Part shown: positions 60,133 to 64,000 of the stretch, in pieces
How the letters are laid out: the number at the start of each line of letters is the position of its first letter
How positions within the stretch are numbered: the first letter of the stretch is position 1
DNA from: Flavobacteriaceae bacterium PS02338
Lineage (GTDB): Bacteria > Bacteroidota > Bacteroidia > Sphingobacteriales > Sphingobacteriaceae
DNA length: 64,000 nucleotides
Direction of reading: 5' to 3'
Assembly: GCA_029959615.1 (NCBI GenBank)
Contig: JASCOD010000003.1
Span: forward strand, 310,001-374,000
Translations under genes and position numbers: made by a program
The notes under the pieces: model-generated
The model's input: only the letters and a program-made list of their open reading frames with translations
The model's database searches: none
Told to the model about the DNA's origin: nothing

Positions 60133-60703
60133 AGTAATTTTTTAAAAGATTAAACTTGTTAATATTTACAATGTTTAGCGAAGTATCCACTTGCTTATCG
60201 GCTATTAGGTCGTGTTTAGCTTCTGAGTTGTCAAAAATAAAAGCTCCGTCAACAATAGGAAGATAAAGGTCAAACAAATTTTTAATTCCTCTAATATATC
60301 TTCTTTCGATGACTTCTGGTTCTATGTTATGCCCGCCTTCCTCAACTCTTGTTTTTACACGTTCTTTGGCTAGTTCTATGTTTTGTAGCCAAAAAAATAG
60401 CAATATTACTCTATAACCTTTTTCTTTTGCTTCGATTATTTTGACTTTATAACTTTTGGTCGATAAGGTAGTTTCAAAAGCGAAATTTTCATTTTCAGAA
60501 AGTAGGTCATTAATTCTGTTAAGCATTATTCGTCCTGCCTCAAAAGAAACCTTTTCAGGTTGGAAAGGGGAGAGGCCTTTTGCAATTTCATCAGCGTTGA
60601 CAAATTCTTTACAATCTAAAATTTCTGGCAAAATTGTAAACGATGCAGTAGTTTTACCAGCTCCGTTACAACCCGCGATTATGTAAAGTTTTTTATCATT
60701 CAT
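60119..60703 (-). CDS. Zeta-toxin-like P-loop ATPase/kinase
   Basis: A 194-residue protein. The P-loop GCNGAGKTT is at residues 11-19, followed by FVNADEIAKGLSPF (Asp of the zeta family), ENFAFETTLSTKSY and YRVILLFFWLQNIELAKERVKTRVEEGGHNIEPEVIERRYIRGIKNLF. This matches the zeta toxin/UDP-GlcNAc kinase-like family as found chromosomally in many bacteria. It overlaps the 50-residue gene downstream by 14 bp. It could be a toxin-antitoxin toxin or a housekeeping small kinase. No epsilon antitoxin is recognised. It separates nosZ from the copper-receptor gene without clear relation to either. Confidence 0.85.
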   Translation of the reverse strand: MNDKKLYIIAGCNGAGKTTASFTILPEILDCKEFVNADEIAKGLSPFQPEKVSFEAGRIMLNRINDLLSENENFAFETTLSTKSYKVKIIEAKEKGYRVILLFFWLQNIELAKERVKTRVEEGGHNIEPEVIERRYIRGIKNLFDLYLPIVDGAFIFDNSEAKHDLIADKQVDTSLNIVNINKFNLLKNYYDNN

Positions 60704-60907
60704 TAATAGTAAAATTACAAATTTATTTTCGTTAGTTTTCAGTCCTTAGTTTTTGTAAGAATAAGATTGAAGGGTTCATTAATTACGCTTATACCTACAA
60801 ATATACCCAAAATAGATAGATTTAAATCTTCTTAAATCTTGACTTTGTTGAAATAAATGTTTGCTTGTTACTAAAGTGATTGCTTATTTTTTGGAGCATT
60901 TTTCTAA

Positions 60908-60938
60908 AAGAAAAAAGCAGCACACTCATGTGTACTGC
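60908..60938 (-). terminator. Terminator of the cytochrome c-nosZ operon
   Basis: On the minus strand GCAG-T-ACAC-ATGA-GTGT-G-CTGC forms a stem with one mismatch and is followed by TTTTTT. It lies 26 bp after the nosZ stop. Confidence 0.8.
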
Positions 60939-60964
60939 CTTCACTTATTAAATTTGGCTTTGTT

Positions 60965-62947
60965 TTATTTTGCAGCATTTGCTTTAGGTTTATCACCTAA
61001 GCTAAATTTGAGTGGCACATTACTGTTCTTAGGTGATACCCTCACATAACCCGACATTTCTTGGTGCAATGCAGAACAGAAATCGGTACAGTAAATTGGG
61101 AAAATTCCAATACGGTCTGGTACCCACTTCAAGGTCAGCGTTTCGCCAGGCATGACCAGCAATTCACCATTATTGGCACCTTTTACGCCAAAACCGTGAG
61201 GTACATCCCAATCTTGTTCTAGGTTGGTTACGTGGAAATAAACCACATCGCCCAATTTTACGCCTTCAATGTTGTCTGGTGCAAAGTGAGAGCGTATGGC
61301 GGTAATATACACATGTACTTCATTTCCTTTTCGCTCAACTTTAGCTTCGGCTTCGCCTTTGGCAGCAAATGGATGTTTGTTTTTATTGATGTCAAAGATT
61401 TTCAGTTGCTTGTCTTTGATCAGCTCTGCAGGAATAGCCTGTGCATAATGTGGCTCACCAATGGTTGGGAAATCTAAAATCAATTCCATTTTATCACCAC
61501 TGATATCGTACAACTGTGCACTTTGAGACAACTCAGGTCCGGTAGGTAAGTAGCGATCTTTAGTGATTTTATTATAAGCCACTAAGTACTTGCCAAATGG
61601 TTTTTTGGTATTTCCGCCAGGGATCATCAAGTGCCCAACAGAGTAGTAAGTAGGCTGACGGTCTAAAACTTTCAGGTCTTTAATGTTCCATTTCACCACT
61701 TCAGAAGATACAAAGAATGAAGTATAGGCATTTCCTTTACCATCAAACTCGGTGTGTAAAGGTCCTAAGCCTGGTTTTTGTACTTCGCCGTATAAAGCAG
61801 CTTCGTATTTAATTACAGGTAAACCAGCATATTTTTCTTTCTCAAAGTTTTTGTCGGCAATGGCTTTTTGAATTTTATCGTAACTAAACACAGGTAGCAA
61901 AGCAGCCAATTTACCACTACCTACAATAAATTCTCCAGTTGGGTCTACATCGGTACCATGTGGAGATTTAGGACAAGGAATAAAGTACACTAAATCTGGA
62001 AACTCAGTGATATCCAGAACCGTTACCTCATTTTTCATGGTCGAAGTAGCGCTATGTGTTTCTTCGTTGTATTTGTTGTGCGCATATTTCACTTTCTGTT
62101 TCTTCCCTCTGCCAGCTTTTACGTACTCTTCCGCTTTTTTCCAGTTTACGGCCATGATAAAATCTTTATCCTTTTGCGATGCATTTACTTCAAGCAAAGT
62201 GTTAGCTTGTTCACTATTGTAACAGCTAAAGAAGAACCAACCAGCAGATTTACCTTTTCCAGCACGAGCCAAATCGAAGTTAATACCTGGCGTTTTCAAC
62301 TGAAAGGCAAGGTTCATATCTCCATTGTTTTTGTCGATGCTTACAAAACTGATATGGCCTTTGAAATTCTGTTTGTAAGTATCAATTGGCACATCACTCG
62401 CATCGCCATCTTCAGGAACGCTGAAACGTGTACCAGCCACAATGTATTCAGAATTTTCGGTGCCAAAAGGCGAGCTGTGGTTACCTGCGCTATTCGGTAA
62501 TTCTATAATTTCGGCAGTACGAAAAGTTTTTAAATCTACACGAGCTAAACGAGGCGTATTGTTTCCGTTTACGAAAACCCATTTTCCATCAGCTACGCCA
62601 TCATTCATAGACATTTCTACGTGATGCAAATCATCCCAAGGCACAAAACCATGAGAGGTATTGAGCATCGGTTTGGTTTCCTCGCTGTATCCCCAGCCTT
62701 TTTCCGGGTCTACCGAAAAAACAGGAATTACCCTTAACAGACGCCCGCTAGGTAGTCCGTAGACGCTCAGTTGTCCGCTAAAACCTCCCGAAACGAAGTT
62801 GTAAAACTCATCGTATTTGCCAGGAGCAACATAGGTTTTTGCTGCGGCATCTCCACTTACGGCATTGCCGGCACCTTTAGGTTTACATGAGCCAAATTGT
62901 AAGGCTGCTACTGCGAGTAAACCCACTGCAATTCTTTTACTGATCAT
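60965..62947 (-). CDS. nosZ: Nitrous oxide reductase, clade II, Sec-type lipoprotein
   Basis: A 660-residue copper enzyme that reduces N2O to N2. The N-terminus is a Sec lipoprotein signal (MISKRIAVGLLAVAALQFGSC), with no twin-Arg motif, as in clade II enzymes. The beta-propeller carries the CuZ His ligands, for example WDDLHHVEMSMNDG (about residues 96-109), and further His in SPHGTDVDPTGEF and GPLHTEFDGKG. The C-terminal cupredoxin domain binds CuA: Cys620-x3-Cys624-x3-His628-x2-Met631 in YCTDFCSALHQEM, with His in DVPHGFGVKG. It lies 33 bp after the cytochrome c gene and its maturation genes are 4.7 kb away, past the copper module. Confidence 0.97.
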   Translation of the reverse strand: MISKRIAVGLLAVAALQFGSCKPKGAGNAVSGDAAAKTYVAPGKYDEFYNFVSGGFSGQLSVYGLPSGRLLRVIPVFSVDPEKGWGYSEETKPMLNTSHGFVPWDDLHHVEMSMNDGVADGKWVFVNGNNTPRLARVDLKTFRTAEIIELPNSAGNHSSPFGTENSEYIVAGTRFSVPEDGDASDVPIDTYKQNFKGHISFVSIDKNNGDMNLAFQLKTPGINFDLARAGKGKSAGWFFFSCYNSEQANTLLEVNASQKDKDFIMAVNWKKAEEYVKAGRGKKQKVKYAHNKYNEETHSATSTMKNEVTVLDITEFPDLVYFIPCPKSPHGTDVDPTGEFIVGSGKLAALLPVFSYDKIQKAIADKNFEKEKYAGLPVIKYEAALYGEVQKPGLGPLHTEFDGKGNAYTSFFVSSEVVKWNIKDLKVLDRQPTYYSVGHLMIPGGNTKKPFGKYLVAYNKITKDRYLPTGPELSQSAQLYDISGDKMELILDFPTIGEPHYAQAIPAELIKDKQLKIFDINKNKHPFAAKGEAEAKVERKGNEVHVYITAIRSHFAPDNIEGVKLGDVVYFHVTNLEQDWDVPHGFGVKGANNGELLVMPGETLTLKWVPDRIGIFPIYCTDFCSALHQEMSGYVRVSPKNSNVPLKFSLGDKPKANAAK

Positions 62948-62980
62948 ATATTTAGAATTAATTGATGTTTGATTAAGAAA

Positions 62981-63457
62981 TTATTTTGCACCGTCATTTT
63001 TGCGCATAAACTCTACAATAGATCTTGCTTCTTCTTCGGTAAGATTTTGGTTGGGCATACGAACTAAGCATAATTCAAGTTGCGCCTGCACTTCGGGATC
63101 TTTGTCTATCATCGGGTCGGGATTGGTAATGAAGTTCATGATCCAATGTGGAGTTCTTCTCTCGGTAACACCTTTCCATCCAGGTCCAACCAGTTTCTCA
63201 TCTGTTGTTTTATGGCAAGAGAAACATTTGGTGCTTGCAATACCATTACCTTTTTCGGCCATGGTGGCATCTAATATGCCAATGTTAATATTGGTTTCAT
63301 CAAATTTACCCTCTCCGCGTTTTGGATCGTAAGAAGAAGTATTGCCAGACTGTTCATTGGTTTGGTTTTCTGTGGCAGATGGTTGCCCGCCGCCACCGCA
63401 AGCACCAATAAAAACGGCCATAGATAAACATAGCGTTGTAATGACTTTATTTTTCAT
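62981..63457 (-). CDS. Mono-haem cytochrome c of the nos operon
   Basis: The ATG at 63457 gives 158 residues starting MKNKVITTLCLSMAVFIGAC with a lipobox Cys; an earlier frame to 63502 adds 15 polar residues. After a Gly/Asn-rich linker, the class I haem c domain spans about 70-158 with CFSCHKTTDEKLVGPGWKGV (haem site CFSCH) and LCLVRMPNQNLTEEEARSIVEFM (Met axial ligand). It would carry electrons from the quinol-cytochrome chain to NosZ, as in other clade II clusters where a cytochrome c precedes nosZ. The start lies about 50 bp behind the palindromic candidate operator. Confidence 0.92.
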   Translation of the reverse strand: MKNKVITTLCLSMAVFIGACGGGGQPSATENQTNEQSGNTSSYDPKRGEGKFDETNINIGILDATMAEKGNGIASTKCFSCHKTTDEKLVGPGWKGVTERRTPHWIMNFITNPDPMIDKDPEVQAQLELCLVRMPNQNLTEEEARSIVEFMRKNDGAK

Positions 63458-63506
63458 TTTGTAATCGTTTTGTTGATCCAAATGTACCGAGGGAAAAATC
63501 AACTGT

Positions 63507-63524
63507 TTATGATTGTAATCATAA
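63507..63524. promoter_or_regulatory. Perfect palindrome ahead of the cytochrome c-nosZ operon
   Basis: TTATGATTGTAATCATAA has 8-base perfect arms around GT. It lies 50 bp before the cytochrome c start. The TGATTnnAATCA shape is close to Crp/Fnr-type sites (TTGATnnnnATCAA), so the Crp/Fnr protein encoded at 49644 is a candidate regulator. Confidence 0.5.
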
Positions 63525-63733
63525 GGGTAGGATCAGATGAGAATGGTTTGATAGGGTGTTTAAAACCAAGAAATTCTTTTGTCAAGGAAATTGACTGGCA
63601 ATATGATTCACTATCTCAGGTGATGGAAAGAGATAGCTCATAAGTTTAACGGAGCTAATGTAAATAGCAGTGAATCAGAAGAAAATAAGAGGAAGAGTAG
63701 TGAATGAAGTGTGTAATTAAGCCAACACTATAT

Positions 63734-64000
63734 TTATTTTTGGACTAGAAACTCCCTAATGTGATTACTTAATAAATAAGGCAATTCTTCTCCACTTTTG
63801 TTTGTTAAAGCATGCTGGGCAGAATTGTATTTTTCTATAAAAGTGCCTTCTTCACTATTGAATTTTAAAAAACCTTCTTCAAAATATCTCTCCTCAATTT
63901 GGTCAGATGCATCCATAGAACGGAAGGTCATTTGTACTGTAGAAAGGTCTTGTTTCGCTATCTTCAGCCACTTAAATTTCTCAGAAATTGGTGCATAGTC
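63734..64000 (-). CDS. Unidentified protein, C-terminal part
   Basis: The frame is open to the right edge, so this is the 3' end of a gene that starts outside the window. The 88 visible residues (DYAPISEKFKWLKIAKQDLS ... LPYLLSNHIREFLVQK) are charged, with a mix of helix and strand and no membrane or metal motif. A start at 63931 would be internal. No family is recognised. The stretch 63525-63733 before it has no feature. Confidence 0.55.
   Translation of the reverse strand, partial: DYAPISEKFKWLKIAKQDLSTVQMTFRSMDASDQIEERYFEEGFLKFNSEEGTFIEKYNSAQHALTNKSGEELPYLLSNHIREFLVQK

Noticed and set aside
1..64000. CRISPR array
   Set aside because: No set of regularly spaced short repeats was seen; the repeats present are isolated palindromes and paired copies.

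Overview
The window looks like chromosomal DNA of a Bacteroidota bacterium of the Sphingobacteriaceae, most like Pedobacter. The evidence is low G+C, SusC/SusD pairs with FecR and ECF sigma factors, PorP/CHU_C proteins of the type IX secretion system, TAnnTTTG promoter boxes, little use of Shine-Dalgarno sites, and a clade II (Sec-type) nitrous oxide reductase. The genus is inferred from gene style, not from a search.

Region 1 (1-3462, minus) is a surface-protein operon: a large Ig-like secreted protein, a smaller one, a DUF11/CHU_C protein and the start of a PorP/SprF-like protein. Region 2 (4065-15790, plus) is a hexuronate catabolism locus: tagaturonate reductase, altronate dehydratase, KduI, an SDR that resembles the fructuronate reductase of Bacillus, uronate isomerase, KDG kinase, KDPG aldolase, an ExuT-type transporter and a GapN-like aldehyde dehydrogenase. 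It would take galacturonate and pectin-derived unsaturated uronates to pyruvate and 3-phosphoglycerate. A LacI-like palindrome precedes uxaB, and a pair of ATCATGAT palindromes precedes kdgK.

Region 3 (16206-42670) is an integrated mobile element of about 26.5 kb in the 3' end of a tRNA-Lys(TTT) gene. A 17-bp direct repeat marks both ends, and short GGTGAG-type repeats lie just inside each end. It carries a tyrosine recombinase, BfmA/BtgA-type and DUF5712 mobilisation proteins, an excisionase-like HTH protein and a hairpin-rich candidate oriT, but no conjugation apparatus, so it is best called an integrative mobilisable element. Its main cargo is two head-to-tail copies of one regulatory and transport cassette (ECF sigma, FecR, SusC, SusD, thioredoxin-like protein). 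It also has two decayed genes at the left (a frameshifted MNT-HEPN gene and a DUF1016 remnant) and, at the right, a PIN-like protein and a DUF4238 protein that are plausible defence cargo.

Region 4 (43040-47354) is ordinary chromosome: an MscS channel, an AraC regulator and PEP synthase. Region 5 (47568-63502) is a respiratory and nitrogen-oxide island. It holds an Rrf2/NsrR-like regulator, a RIC/ScdA iron-sulfur repair protein, azurin, a Crp/Fnr regulator joined to a haem-copper-oxidase-like membrane protein, CopD and a truncated haemoglobin, then nosY, nosF, nosD, nosL and a conserved membrane protein. A copper-uptake module follows (Cys-rich protein, Met-rich lipoprotein, OprC/NosA-like TonB receptor), then a zeta-toxin-like ATPase with a 50-residue partner, and finally nosZ and its cytochrome c. 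Copper uptake, maturation and reductase genes lie together, but the nos genes are split into two minus-strand operons. No nitrite or canonical nitric oxide reductase is seen. Imperfect palindromes of the GTCATTGCGAG type fill several intergenic gaps. The last bases hold the 3' end of an unidentified gene.
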